A DNA stretch of 64,000 bases from Betaproteobacteria bacterium (GTDB taxonomy: Bacteria > Pseudomonadota > Gammaproteobacteria > Burkholderiales > Casimicrobiaceae): NCBI GenBank assembly GCA_016704895.1, contig JADIZG010000005.1, forward strand, positions 45,379-109,378, read 5' to 3'. The notes beneath the pieces are model-generated. The model did no database searches. It was not told where the DNA came from and worked only from the letters and a program-made list of their open reading frames with translations. Made by a program: the position numbers and the translations under genes. This document shows, in pieces, positions 50,826 to 58,952 of the stretch. The first letter of the stretch is position 1. Each line of letters begins with the position of its first letter.

Positions 50826-51539
50826 ATGCCGCAAACGGCCATGCTCGCAGCATGGATAGCGGGGCTCCTGGGAGGGCTCCACTGCCTCGCCATGTGCGGC
50901 GCCTACGTGACGATCGTCCAGGGACGCGCGACGGTCCCGCTCGAGCCCCGCCGCGACGTCGTCGCGGGACAGGCGGCCGCTCACGCCGGGCGGGTGCTCA
51001 CCTACGTGCTGCTCGGGACGCTGTTCGGGGCGGCCGGCGGCACGGCGTTCGCGCAGGCGTTCTCGCCGCTCCAGCGGGGCCTGTACGTCGCCGCCAACGT
51101 GATGCTGCTGCTGCTCGCGTGGGGCATCGCCCGCGGCAGGACCGCGCCATCCTCGCTGGAGGCGCTGGGGCTCAAGTTGTACTCGGCGCTCGCGCCCGCC
51201 GCCGGGCGGGCCCTGCGCGGGCGAGGCATCGCGTCGCGGTTCGCGCTCGGCGCCCTCTGGGGGCTCACGCCCTGCGCGCTGGTCTACGGCGTGCTGCCGC
51301 TCGCGCTGCTGTCGGGCGGCGCCTGGCAGGGTGCGCTGATCATGCTCGCGTTCGGCGTGGGCACGTTGCCCAACCTGCTCGCCGCCGGCTGGGCGCTCTC
51401 GCGCATGAAGCGCCGCCTCGAGGCGAAGGCAGTGCGCTGGGCGGCCGGCGCGATCGTCGCGGTCTTCGCGCTCGCGGGGTTGTGGCGCGCCCTGTTCGTG
51501 CCGGCATCGCTGGGTGCCGGCCCGTTCTGCCTCATCTGA
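50826..51539 (+). CDS. TauE/SafE (UreH-like) family membrane transporter, cbb3-associated
   Basis: A 237-residue membrane protein with six or so TM helices and the internal motifs GGLHCLAMCGAY and GLTPCALVYGVLPLALLSG, seen in the UreH_2/TauE family. Members near cbb3 genes and fnr are suspected to handle copper or nickel rather than sulfite. The paired Cys/His-Cys motifs in the first helix would suit metal passage. Located behind the FNR box. Confidence 0.85.
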   Translation: MPQTAMLAAWIAGLLGGLHCLAMCGAYVTIVQGRATVPLEPRRDVVAGQAAAHAGRVLTYVLLGTLFGAAGGTAFAQAFSPLQRGLYVAANVMLLLLAWGIARGRTAPSSLEALGLKLYSALAPAAGRALRGRGIASRFALGALWGLTPCALVYGVLPLALLSGGAWQGALIMLAFGVGTLPNLLAAGWALSRMKRRLEAKAVRWAAGAIVAVFALAGLWRALFVPASLGAGPFCLI

Positions 51540-51609
51540 TCCGGATGGCCCGCGGCAGCGCGTGCCGCGCATGCGAGAATCCGGCGGCGCCAGGGAGGCG
51601 CCTTCCGCG

Positions 51610-52749
51610 ATGATTCCCGACCCCCGAACCTACCCGCCTGCCGATGCCGCGACCGCCGCGGCGCGCGCGCTGCACGCATTGGCCGACGCCAGCCTCGGCG
51701 CCGACACCGGCATCGTCGCCGATGCGCGCGAGGCGGAACTCGCCGGGCGCGTCGGTGCGCTGGTCGACGCCGGGGACGGCGCGTCGCTCGCGGATGCGCT
51801 CGCCTCGAGCCCGTCGGCCGCGATCCATCGACATCTCTGGCGCGCGATCGTCGCGCACGTCGAGCGCTCCGGCGACGGAGCGCTCGCGCCGGTGCTCTTC
51901 GCGCTGCCGGTCGTGATCGTCGTCGCCGCGGAAGGCGACGCGGAATGCACGCTCGACGCCGTCGTCGCCGATCCCGGCGAGCTCGCGGCGATCCTGTCCG
52001 AGCACGGCGCGCTCGGGGGCAATCGCCAGTTCGCGTTGTCCGGCGCGCTGTGCGCCGCGGATGCGATCGACGTCGCGGCGATGCCCGCGCTGATGCGCGC
52101 GGCGGCGCTTCCGGCGCTGGATGCGCCGCTCGCACCGCTGGATCTCGCTCCCGCGCCCTTCGTCGCGGTGCCCGGCGGCGAGCGCGTGCACCTGCGCTTC
52201 GTCGTCGGCTCGGCGCTCGCCGCGTCCCCGTCGGCAATCGTCGCGAACGCGGGCGTCGGCAAATGGGGCATCCCGTTCACGCAGGCGCTGTCGCGGTCGC
52301 TCGCGCGGCCCGGCGTCTCGGTCGTCGCGCTGCCGCGCGCGCCGCAATCGCTGCCCGCGGCCGTCGCGACCGGGCGCAGCGTCCAGCGCGAGGCGAGCGC
52401 GGCGCTGTTCGCGAGCAATGCGATCAGGCGCCTGCGCGCCTCGGTGGGCGAGCCGGTCGCCGTGATCAGCGCGCATCGCGTGCCGGGCGCGGCCACGGGC
52501 GGCGAACTGCGCCTGTCCCTGTCGTCCCCGCTCGAGCCGCGCGAGGCGGAAGGCTTCCGCTGTCCGCTCCATCCGCTCGACCGCGTGGCCGACGTGGCCG
52601 CGATGCTCGCGGACCTCGCGCGCGACTGCCGGATCGGCGACGTCCGGATGCTCGCCGGCGTCTACGCCGACCGCGATCCGTCGACCGGGCTCACGCTCCT
52701 GTTCAAGCCGGAGACCGTCCCGCCGGGCGCCGAGATCCTCGCGCACTGA
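51610..52749 (+). CDS. Hypothetical protein, 379 residues
   Basis: A cytosolic protein with no TM segment or known catalytic motif. It opens PRTYPPADAATAAARALHALAD. The mid part has VLFALPVVIVVAAEGDAECTLDAVV and NRQFALSGALCAADAIDVAAMPAL, and the C-terminus has EGFRCPLHPLDRVADVAAMLADL. Codon use is normal for the window. Its 3' end overlaps the convergent DUF2807 gene by 47 bases. I do not recognise the family. Confidence 0.75.
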   Translation: MIPDPRTYPPADAATAAARALHALADASLGADTGIVADAREAELAGRVGALVDAGDGASLADALASSPSAAIHRHLWRAIVAHVERSGDGALAPVLFALPVVIVVAAEGDAECTLDAVVADPGELAAILSEHGALGGNRQFALSGALCAADAIDVAAMPALMRAAALPALDAPLAPLDLAPAPFVAVPGGERVHLRFVVGSALAASPSAIVANAGVGKWGIPFTQALSRSLARPGVSVVALPRAPQSLPAAVATGRSVQREASAALFASNAIRRLRASVGEPVAVISAHRVPGAATGGELRLSLSSPLEPREAEGFRCPLHPLDRVADVAAMLADLARDCRIGDVRMLAGVYADRDPSTGLTLLFKPETVPPGAEILAH

Positions 52750-53560
52750 CCGCGGCCACCCGAAGCCCCGTCCCGATCGGCGCGGCGCCGGTCTCGCGGC
52801 GCTTGACGCGGCCGATGCCGCTGACGCTCTGCTTGACCTCGGGATTGCCGAGATACTCGACGTTGCCCGCGCCCGACAGGCTCACGCGCAGCGACTGCTC
52901 GGCGTGGACGACGACGCGTCCCGCGCCGGCGACCGAGACTTTCGCGGTCTCGCTCAGGAGCCGGGGGGCGCGGTAGTCGCCCGCGCCGGACAGGCTGATC
53001 GACTGCTCGGCGACCCGCCCCGCGACGTCGATCTGGACCGCGCCGGCGCCGGAGAGGCGCAGCGACTCGGCCTTGAGGTCGTCGATCCTGAGCTTCGCCG
53101 CGCCCGATGCCGCGATGCGCAGCGCCGGGACGTCGAGCCTGCCGGCCGAGAACGCCACCGCGCCGTTGACCACGATCGATTCGATCGACGGCGCCGTCAC
53201 GACGATGCGGGGCGACGCCGTGTGCGCACCGTCGCCGAACAGCGGTATCTCGACGTGCCCGCTGCGGTTCGTGATCGTGAGCGTCCCGTCGTCGACGCGC
53301 GTCCGGACGCGCTGCACGCGGCCGGCCGGCGCCTCGATCCTGACTTCGTGGCGGTCGCCCTGGACCAGTTCGACGCTCGCGAGCCCGGCGACGCTGATCC
53401 GCGTGAAAGCGCCCGGCGTCCGGACTTCCGCGACGGTCGGACCGTCGGAATCGTCGGCCGGCGCCGGGCGGAAGACGACGCGCTGCAGGAAGAGCCACGC
53501 CAGGACGGTGGCGACGATGATGCAGGCGACGACTAGGACGGGAAGGGCGGAGCGGCGCAT
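52703..53560 (-). CDS. DUF2807 (GIN-like) exported or anchored protein
   Basis: A 285-residue protein with an N-terminal membrane anchor (ALPVLVVACIIVATVLAWLFL) and a repetitive beta-helix-type domain typical of DUF2807. The motif LSGAGxV recurs (LRLSGAGAVQIDVAG, ISLSGAGDYRAP, VSVAGAGRVVVHAE, VSLSGAGNVEYLG). Function of the family is unknown. The last 30 residues are basic and lie antisense to the hypothetical gene 51610-52749. Confidence 0.88.
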   Translation of the reverse strand: MRRSALPVLVVACIIVATVLAWLFLQRVVFRPAPADDSDGPTVAEVRTPGAFTRISVAGLASVELVQGDRHEVRIEAPAGRVQRVRTRVDDGTLTITNRSGHVEIPLFGDGAHTASPRIVVTAPSIESIVVNGAVAFSAGRLDVPALRIAASGAAKLRIDDLKAESLRLSGAGAVQIDVAGRVAEQSISLSGAGDYRAPRLLSETAKVSVAGAGRVVVHAEQSLRVSLSGAGNVEYLGNPEVKQSVSGIGRVKRRETGAAPIGTGLRVAAVSARGSRRPAGRSPA

Positions 53561-53693
53561 GAAGGGGTCCGGAGGGGGCCTGCCCGCGTTGGATGCGGCG
53601 AGCCGCCGTTCCGGATTCGCCGGAGCGCCCGTTTCGGGGTGCCGCCGCCGTCCCCGTCCGGCGGTGCGACACGCCGCGTCGCCGGGCCGGCCG

Positions 53694-54248
53694 CTATCGG
53701 TTCGGGTCGCGGGGGTCGGCCTTCAGGCCCGACCGGTAGCGCGCGGCGTTGGCGACGTAGCCCTCGGCAGCTCGCCTCAGGCCCGCCACGTCCTCGTCGG
53801 TGAGGGTCCGGACGACGCGGCCGGGGCTCCCGACGACGAGCGATCGGTCGGGAATCGACTTGCCCTCGGGAACGAGCGCATTGGCGCCGATCAGGCATTC
53901 GCGCCCGATCGTGGCGCCGTTCAGCACGACCGCCTTGATGCCGACGAGCGTTCCGTCGCCGATCGTGCAGCCGTGCAGCATCGCCTGGTGGCCGACCGTG
54001 CAATGCGCGCCGATCGTGAGCGGAAAGCCGGGATCGGCGTGCAGCACCGCTCCGTCCTGGACGTTGCTCCCGGCGCCGATGACGATCGGCTCGTTGTCGG
54101 CGCGCGCGATCGCGCCGAACCACACCGTCGCCCGGTCCTCGAGCACGACGCGGCCGATCAGCGTCGCGCCGGGCGCCACGTAGTGGCCTTCGCCGCGCAG
54201 CTCGACCGCCGCGCCGTCCAGCGACCAGAGCGGACCGCGCCCGGTCAT
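53694..54248 (-). CDS. Gamma-carbonic anhydrase family protein (YrdA/PaaY-like)
   Basis: A 184-residue left-handed beta-helix protein with hexapeptide repeats (VVLEDRATVWFGAIARAD; IGAGSNVQDGAVLHAD; IGAHCTVGHQAMLHGCTIGDG; IGRECLIGANALV). The three zinc His are in VLHAD and VGHQAMLH, so metal binding is intact. The C-terminus YRSGLKADPRDPNR is partly encoded by the repeat at 53713-53734. The ATG overlaps the stop of the upstream DUF3047 gene (ATGA). Confidence 0.92.
   Translation of the reverse strand: MTGRGPLWSLDGAAVELRGEGHYVAPGATLIGRVVLEDRATVWFGAIARADNEPIVIGAGSNVQDGAVLHADPGFPLTIGAHCTVGHQAMLHGCTIGDGTLVGIKAVVLNGATIGRECLIGANALVPEGKSIPDRSLVVGSPGRVVRTLTDEDVAGLRRAAEGYVANAARYRSGLKADPRDPNR
53713..53734. 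repeat. GTCGG/CCGAC repeat copy at the 3' end of the carbonic anhydrase-like gene
   Basis: A GGGTCGGCC-TTCA-GGCCCGACC element lies inside the final codons of the minus-strand gene, where it encodes GLKADP. It shares its core with the copies at 15750-15914 and 28612-28674. Confidence 0.65.
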
Positions 54249-54991
54249 GGCGCCGGCGAGAACGCGAGGTCTCCGTACCAGGCCTCGGCCTTCGTCCCGG
54301 TGTTGTCGGTGTCGGTCATCACGCCCACCGACTTGAGCAGCCCCGGCTCCTCGTTGAACGCGCGCTTGTAGTCGTCGCGCACGTTGCGCTTCAGGTCCTG
54401 CCACTTGCCGACGCCGGCGGCGCCGCTCGACACGACGATCATCTGGATGCGCTTCGCGTGGGGATTCGGGATGATGGTGCCCACCGGCGCGCTGTTCGAC
54501 CAGATGTACATGAGCGTCGCGTACGGCAGCTCCCGGCCCCCGAGGTTCTTCGCGAAGCTCGACGCCGCCCGGTCGGAGAACGAGAGCTTCGACTTGTCGC
54601 CGTCGAACTCGAGCATGATCCGCGCGGGCGAATCCTCCTTCGACGCGACCGAGTTGTCGGCGTCCGGGATCAGGCCGGCAACGCGCCAGCGCCACGAGAG
54701 CACCGGCGCCGCCTTGATGTCGAAGCTCACGGCCACGCCCAGCGCGCTCGCCGAGGTGTCGGCGATCGCGTGCAGCACGCTCTCGTTGCTGTTCTGCACG
54801 ATCTCGTAGGTCGTGAGCGTCTTGCGGTCGTTGATCCTGATCGTGTCCCAGGGCGCGGGCGGCTTTCCTGGTTTCGCTGCCGAGAACGGCGGCACCAGCG
54901 CCGCGGCGCGCAATTCCTGCGCGAGGGCGGTGCCGGCCGGCGCGAGGGCTGCGAGCAGAAGGGCGATCGTCGTGAGGGTGGGCAGGCGCAT
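54245..54991 (-). CDS. DUF3047 exported protein
   Basis: A 248-residue protein with a signal peptide (LTTIALLLAALAPAGTALAQ) and the DUF3047 pattern: LSWRWRVAGLIPDADNSVASKEDSPARIMLEF and YATLMYIWSNSAPVGTIIPNPHAKRIQMIVV. The domain is predicted to be a periplasmic beta-sandwich with no known activity. Co-transcribed with the carbonic anhydrase-like gene through an ATGA overlap. Confidence 0.88.
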   Translation of the reverse strand: MRLPTLTTIALLLAALAPAGTALAQELRAAALVPPFSAAKPGKPPAPWDTIRINDRKTLTTYEIVQNSNESVLHAIADTSASALGVAVSFDIKAAPVLSWRWRVAGLIPDADNSVASKEDSPARIMLEFDGDKSKLSFSDRAASSFAKNLGGRELPYATLMYIWSNSAPVGTIIPNPHAKRIQMIVVSSGAAGVGKWQDLKRNVRDDYKRAFNEEPGLLKSVGVMTDTDNTGTKAEAWYGDLAFSPAP

Positions 54992-55104
54992 CGTGGTCCT
55001 CGTGGAGAAGGGTCCGGACGGCGGGAGCGTGCCGTGGGCGAGTCGGGAAGTATGCCGCGCCCGGCGCGGGTTGTCGCGCCCCGGCGATCGGCGCGGCCGG
55101 CGGC

Positions 55105-55110
55105 TATAAT
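55105..55110 (+). promoter_or_regulatory. TATAAT -10 element upstream of ppa
   Basis: A perfect TATAAT lies 35 bases upstream of the ppa start in otherwise very GC-rich sequence. No recognisable -35 hexamer sits at the right distance. It is flanked by GGCGGC/GCCGCC arms, so the box sits between inverted repeats. Confidence 0.5.
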
Positions 55111-55145
55111 CGCCGCCCGCCCCCTCCCAGCGCAGGACCCTTCCC

Positions 55146-55733
55146 ATGAGCCTCGACCGCGTCCCGGCCGGCAAGGAGATTCCGCACGACTGCAACGTGA
55201 TCATCGAGATCCCGATGCGCGCGGACCCGATCAAGTACGAGGTCGACAAGGACACCGGCGCCGTGTTCGTCGACCGGTTCATGTCCACCGCGATGCACTA
55301 CCCGTGCAACTACGGCTACATCCCGCAGACGCTCTCCGACGACGGCGACCCCTGCGACGTGCTCGTCCTCTCGCCGGTCCCGCTCATCACCGGCGTCGTC
55401 GTGCGCTGCCGGCCGATCGGGATGCTCAAGCTCGACGACGAGGCGGGCGGCGACGCGAAGATCCTCGCGGTGCCGATCGACAAGCTCTCGTCGCTCTACC
55501 GGAACGTCAAGTCCCCGCGCGACCTGCCCGAGATCACGACGCGCCAGATCGCGCACTTCTTCGAGCACTACAAGGACCTCGAGCCGGGCAAGTGGGTCCG
55601 GGTCGGCAACTGGGTCGAGGCCGAGGACGCGCGCGCCGAGATCGTCGAGTCGATCGCGCGCTTCAACCGCGCGAAGCGCAAGGCCGCGAGCCCCGCGAAG
55701 GCGCCGGCGACGTCCGGGAAGGCGAAGCCCTGA
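55146..55733 (+). CDS. ppa: Inorganic pyrophosphatase, family I
   Basis: A 195-residue soluble Mg-dependent pyrophosphatase that drives biosynthetic reactions by hydrolysing PPi. Active-site residues are in KYEVDKDTGAVFVDRF, HYPCNYGYIPQT and the signature DDGDPCDVLVL (about 68-78), with RxxDLPEIT and HYKDLEPGKWV further on. The Lys/Ala-rich tail (residues 175-195) is an extension. A close TATAAT lies upstream. Confidence 0.97.
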   Translation: MSLDRVPAGKEIPHDCNVIIEIPMRADPIKYEVDKDTGAVFVDRFMSTAMHYPCNYGYIPQTLSDDGDPCDVLVLSPVPLITGVVVRCRPIGMLKLDDEAGGDAKILAVPIDKLSSLYRNVKSPRDLPEITTRQIAHFFEHYKDLEPGKWVRVGNWVEAEDARAEIVESIARFNRAKRKAASPAKAPATSGKAKP

Positions 55734-56613
55734 GCCCGGCGCCGCCGCGCGGGGCGGCGTTCTTCCCGGCCCTGTTCGTCCTCCTCTGGAGCACCGGCTT
55801 CATCGCGGCGAAGCTCGGGCTCCCCGACGCGCCGCCCTACTCGTTCCTGTTCGTCCGTTTCGCGTGCGTGGCCGCGCTGGTGACGGCGGTGGCGATCGCG
55901 ACGGGCGCCCGCTGGCCGTCGCGCCGCGAGGCGTTCCATTCGGGCGTCGCCGCGCTGATGGTGCACGGCCTGTACCTCGGCGGCGTGTTCCACGCGATCT
56001 CGGGCGGCATGCCCGCCGGCACGATCGCGATGCTCGTGGGCCTGCAGCCGATCGTCACGGTGCTGATCGCGCACGGCTGGCTCGGCGAGAGGGTCGTCGC
56101 CCGGCAGTGGTTCGGCCTCGCGCTGGGACTCGCCGGCGTCGCACTGGTCGTACGCCACAAGCTGGGCTTCTCGGGCGACCTGACCGGCCTGGTGCCGCAG
56201 TGATCGCGCTCGCAGGCATCAGCGTCGGGACGCTCTACCAGAAGCGGCATTGCGGCCGCGTCGACCTGCGTGCCGGCGCGGCGATCCAGTTCACCGTCTG
56301 CGCGCTGGCGTACCTGCCGCTGGCGTTCCTGCTCGAGCCCGCGTCGATCCGCTGGACGCCGGCGTTCGGCTTCGCGCTCGCGTGGTCGGTGCTCGTGCTG
56401 TCGGTGGGCGCGATCAGCCTGCTCTACGTGCTGCTTCGACACGGTGCCGCGGCGAACGTCGCGGCGCTGTTCTACCTCGTGCCGCCGGTGACGGCGCTGA
56501 TGGCGTGGATGCTGTTCGGCGAGACGCTCGACGCGCTCGCGCTCGCCGGCATGGTGCTGATCGCGGCGGGTGTCGCGCTCGCCCGTGCGCAGGCGCCCGC
56601 GCAGCCGGAGTGA
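55730..56613 (+). CDS. EamA/DMT-family transporter, frameshifted, start unclear
   Basis: Drug/metabolite-transporter-superfamily permease with ten TM helices in two EamA repeats (about 295 residues). The first repeat begins PALFVLLWSTGFIAAKLGLPDAPP. The frame stops at LTGLVPQ near 56201. An added base in 56191-56200 joins it to AVIALAGISVGTLYQKR and the second repeat (ALFYLVPPVTALMAWMLFGETLD). No ATG, GTG or TTG occurs at the N-terminus. The only candidate near the expected position is a CTG at 55730 overlapping the ppa stop, so the start may also be damaged. Substrate unknown. Confidence 0.8.
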
Positions 56614-56620
56614 TCCGCGC

Positions 56621-57160
56621 TCAGAGCGTTCCGGCGGGCGGCGGCGGACCGGGCGGATCGCGGACGATGCGCGTCCCGGCGATCCGGTCGTGCAGGAAGC
56701 GCCGGTGGGGATCGACCAGCGACCACGCGTATCCGATTCCGAGTGCGAGCCAGGCAAGGCGCGAGTGCGTCGCCGCGTACGCGGCGACCGCGATGGTCGG
56801 GCCGATCCACGCGGCGGCATAGCGCGCGACCGCGCGCGCGGCGGCGGGCGGGGCGCCCGTCGGGTCGACGAGGCGCAGGCGCCACGTCTTCATCGGCAGT
56901 GTCCTCCGCCCGCCGGTCCAGCTCCAGACGTAGAACGCGCCGAGTGCCACGACGAGCAGCGCGAAGCCGGCGAGTCGTCCGGCGCCCGTCGGCACGGGAA
57001 GTCCTGCGGCAGGCGATGCCGTCGGCGACATCAGCGGCGTGAGCGCGAATCCGGCGGCGAGCACCAGTGCCGCAGCGATCAGCGCCTCGTAGATCAGCGC
57101 ACCGAGGCGGCGGCCGATCCCGGCGTTCGCCGCCGGGGCGCCGGACGCCGCGGCCGTCAT
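56621..57160 (-). CDS. RDD-family membrane protein
   Basis: A 179-residue membrane protein with the RDD domain: GIGRRLGALIYEALIAAALV, TGGRRTLPMKTWRLRLVDPTG and LHDRIAGTRIV, with four or so TM helices. The molecular role is not established. The gene follows DUF3106 after 19 bases on the minus strand and belongs to the conserved block with DUF3619 and the ECF sigma gene. Confidence 0.92.
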   Translation of the reverse strand: MTAAASGAPAANAGIGRRLGALIYEALIAAALVLAAGFALTPLMSPTASPAAGLPVPTGAGRLAGFALLVVALGAFYVWSWTGGRRTLPMKTWRLRLVDPTGAPPAAARAVARYAAAWIGPTIAVAAYAATHSRLAWLALGIGYAWSLVDPHRRFLHDRIAGTRIVRDPPGPPPPAGTL

Positions 57161-57179
57161 CGCTGCGGTCGGGCCGGCG

Positions 57180-57683
57180 TCAACGCGGCGAGGTCGTCCC
57201 CGGCTTGGCGCCGGGCGGGGTCGAGGCGGGCGCCGGAATCTTGTTCCCCGACGAAGGCGGCTTCGTCGCGAGCTCGCGCTTCTTCTCGGGAGGCAGGCTC
57301 TGGTACTCGTCCCACTTCTGGCGCACGTCGGACTTCTGCTCGGGCGGGAGCTTGGCAATCGACTTGTACTGCTCGCGCGCCTTCCGGCGCTCGTCGGGGG
57401 TGAGCTGGGCCCATGGACGCATCTGCTCCTGGACGCGCGCCTGCTCGTCGGGCTTCATCTGCGGGTAGCGCTGGGCGATGCCCCGCCACTTCTGCTTCCG
57501 CTGCGCGTCGAGGCTCTCCCACTCCGGGGCGAGCGGGGCCAGGACCTCGCGCTCCTGCGGCGTGAGCTCGGACCACTTCGGGGACTTGAGGGCGATCTGT
57601 GCGAAGCCGATCGCCGGCGCGAGCGCCAGCAGGCCCGCCGCGGCGAGGGCCGCGGTCAGTACTGCCCGGCGGTCTTGAGCCAA
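57180..57683 (-). CDS. DUF3106 exported protein
   Basis: About 167 residues. The TTG at 57683 begins a signal peptide (RRAVLTAALAAAGLLALAPAIGFAQ). The mature part is built from repeats of the type LTPQEREVLAPLAPEWESLD / KQKWRGIAQRYPQMKPDEQ / LTPDERRKAREQYKSI, the DUF3106 signature, followed by a Pro-rich tail. It overlaps the DUF3619 3' end by 28 bases. Helical periplasmic protein of unknown function. Confidence 0.88.
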   Translation of the reverse strand: MAQDRRAVLTAALAAAGLLALAPAIGFAQIALKSPKWSELTPQEREVLAPLAPEWESLDAQRKQKWRGIAQRYPQMKPDEQARVQEQMRPWAQLTPDERRKAREQYKSIAKLPPEQKSDVRQKWDEYQSLPPEKKRELATKPPSSGNKIPAPASTPPGAKPGTTSPR

Positions 57684-58048
57684 GCCTGGAATCCCCGGTC
57701 GAGGTAGGCGTCGATGGGCAGCTCGGACGAGAGGAGCATCGCGTCGATCTCCTCCGCCTCGTTGATCGCCTGGTAGGCCTGCCACTGCTGCCAGCCGAAG
57801 CCGGCCGCCGCGATCAGCGCCACGCCGATCCAGAACCGGACCTGCGCGTAGAACGGCCGCGTGCCGCCCAGCGTCCCGCCGGCGCCGGCAAGCGCCGCCT
57901 CGGGCGACCGCATCGGTCCCTGCAGCCGGGCCAAGGCCGCCGCCCGGGCCTGCTGCAGCCGGTAGGCGGTCCCGCTCTTCAGCTCCTTGGTGCCTGCGTC
58001 CAGGTAAGCCGTTATTTTTCCTGCGATTTCCTTGTCGTTGGCCGTCAT
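57656..58048 (-). CDS. DUF3619 membrane protein
   Basis: A 130-residue protein with one TM segment (VRFWIGVALIAAAGFGWQQWQ). The soluble N-terminus has the pattern TAYLDAGTKELKSGTAYRLQQARAAALARL, and after the membrane come EAEEIDAMLLSSELPIDAYLDRGFQAWLK. It overlaps the sigma gene stop by an ATGA. In this position it may act as the anti-sigma partner, but no direct evidence is visible. Confidence 0.9.
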   Translation of the reverse strand: MTANDKEIAGKITAYLDAGTKELKSGTAYRLQQARAAALARLQGPMRSPEAALAGAGGTLGGTRPFYAQVRFWIGVALIAAAGFGWQQWQAYQAINEAEEIDAMLLSSELPIDAYLDRGFQAWLKTAGQY

Positions 58049-58614
58049 AGTCGCACCCCTTGGGCCGAAAGCATCTCGGCCAATGCATGGACTGCCCGGG
58101 AGCAATGCGTCTTCACGCTGCCTTCCGAGCAACCCATCGCCGCCGCGGTCTCCGCCACGTCGAGCTCTTCCCAGTAACGCAGGAGAAATGCCTCCCGTTG
58201 ACGCGCTGGAAGCCTGACGAGCGCCTGTTCGATCAATCCGACGACCTGCCGTTGCTCGAACTGCGCGGCGGGATCCGCGGGCACGCTCGAGTCCGACTTT
58301 GCCGGCAACATCTCCAACGGGTCGTGATCGTCGTCCTTTTCGTTGCCTTTTCCCAGTGCCGAGAGGACGGTCGTCCACGTCGAGCGGACCTTCTGGCGCC
58401 GGAAATGGTCGTGGATCGTGTTCTGGAGTATCCGCTGGAAGAGGGGCGGAAGCTCGGCCGCGGGCTTGTCCGCATATTTCTCGGTCAGCTTGAGCATCGC
58501 GTCCTGCACGATGTCGAGGGCCCCATCCTCGTCGCGAACGGCGAACATCGCGTGCTTGAACGCGCGCCGCTCGACTTGGGCGAGGAAGGCCGAGATTTCC
58601 TGCGTGGTCGCCAG
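58045..58614 (-). CDS. ECF-family RNA polymerase sigma factor with a probable CTG start
   Basis: About 189 residues. Region 2 is FKHAMFAVRDEDGALDIVQDAMLKLTEKY and region 4 is VRLPARQREAFLLRYWEELDVAETAAAMGCSEGSVKTHCSRA. The first ATG in frame (58548) would cut into region 2. The family N-terminus extends upstream (ATTQEISAFLAQVERRAF), beginning at a CTG at 58614, and the frame has no ATG, GTG or TTG before an upstream stop. A TATAAT lies about 39 bases upstream. It is first in the sigma-DUF3619-DUF3106-RDD block. Confidence 0.85.
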   Translation of the reverse strand: MATTQEISAFLAQVERRAFKHAMFAVRDEDGALDIVQDAMLKLTEKYADKPAAELPPLFQRILQNTIHDHFRRQKVRSTWTTVLSALGKGNEKDDDHDPLEMLPAKSDSSVPADPAAQFEQRQVVGLIEQALVRLPARQREAFLLRYWEELDVAETAAAMGCSEGSVKTHCSRAVHALAEMLSAQGVRL

Positions 58615-58652
58615 GGGACGGTCGTTGCGCCGTGGGGGCGCGGGTGGGCGTG

Positions 58653-58658
58653 ATTATA
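58653..58658 (-). promoter_or_regulatory. TATAAT -10 element upstream of the ECF sigma gene
   Basis: A perfect TATAAT on the minus strand, 38 bases before the proposed CTG start at 58614. No convincing -35 sequence is placed 17 bases upstream. It is consistent with transcription of the minus-strand block starting near 58646. Confidence 0.45.
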
Positions 58659-58700
58659 GGGAGTTTCGGTCACCCCGCCATTGTGCATTGCAGAACGGAC

Positions 58701-58952
58701 TTGACCCGAACAGGGGGGTGCGGCTACTCTCGGGGCTGCGGGGTTCGCCCCGCTGCTGTGCTGCAAAAACGGCCGTTAGCCTCCCCTCCGGTCGCGCCAC
58801 GAGCGCGTTCGGGGCATCCGCAGGGAGGCGGCGGAACCGGCTTCTACCCGAGCCCTGACGAACGCGCCCACCCCCGGCGCGCTGCAGTTTTGCAGTTCCC
58901 GGCACGCGCACGCGCGTCCGGGGCGACACCGTCAACTCATCGAGGCTCCACC
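58701..58952 (+). promoter_or_regulatory. ilvB promoter and long structured leader
   Basis: TTGACC at 58701-58706 and TACTCT at 58725-58730 (18-base spacer) form a likely sigma-70 promoter, which leaves a leader of about 215 bases before ilvB. The leader contains a tight hairpin CGGGG-TTCG-CCCCG, a short stem CTGCA-GTTT-TGCAG, and a CCCGG/CCGGG pair just before the start. No leader peptide rich in Ile, Val or Leu codons and no known riboswitch consensus was found. Attenuation is possible but unproven. Confidence 0.45.

Noticed and set aside
58701..58952. TPP or cobalamin riboswitch upstream of ilvB
   Set aside because: A GGGGTGC-like string is present, but the other conserved TPP elements (CTGAGA, ACCTGAT) and the B12 box are absent.
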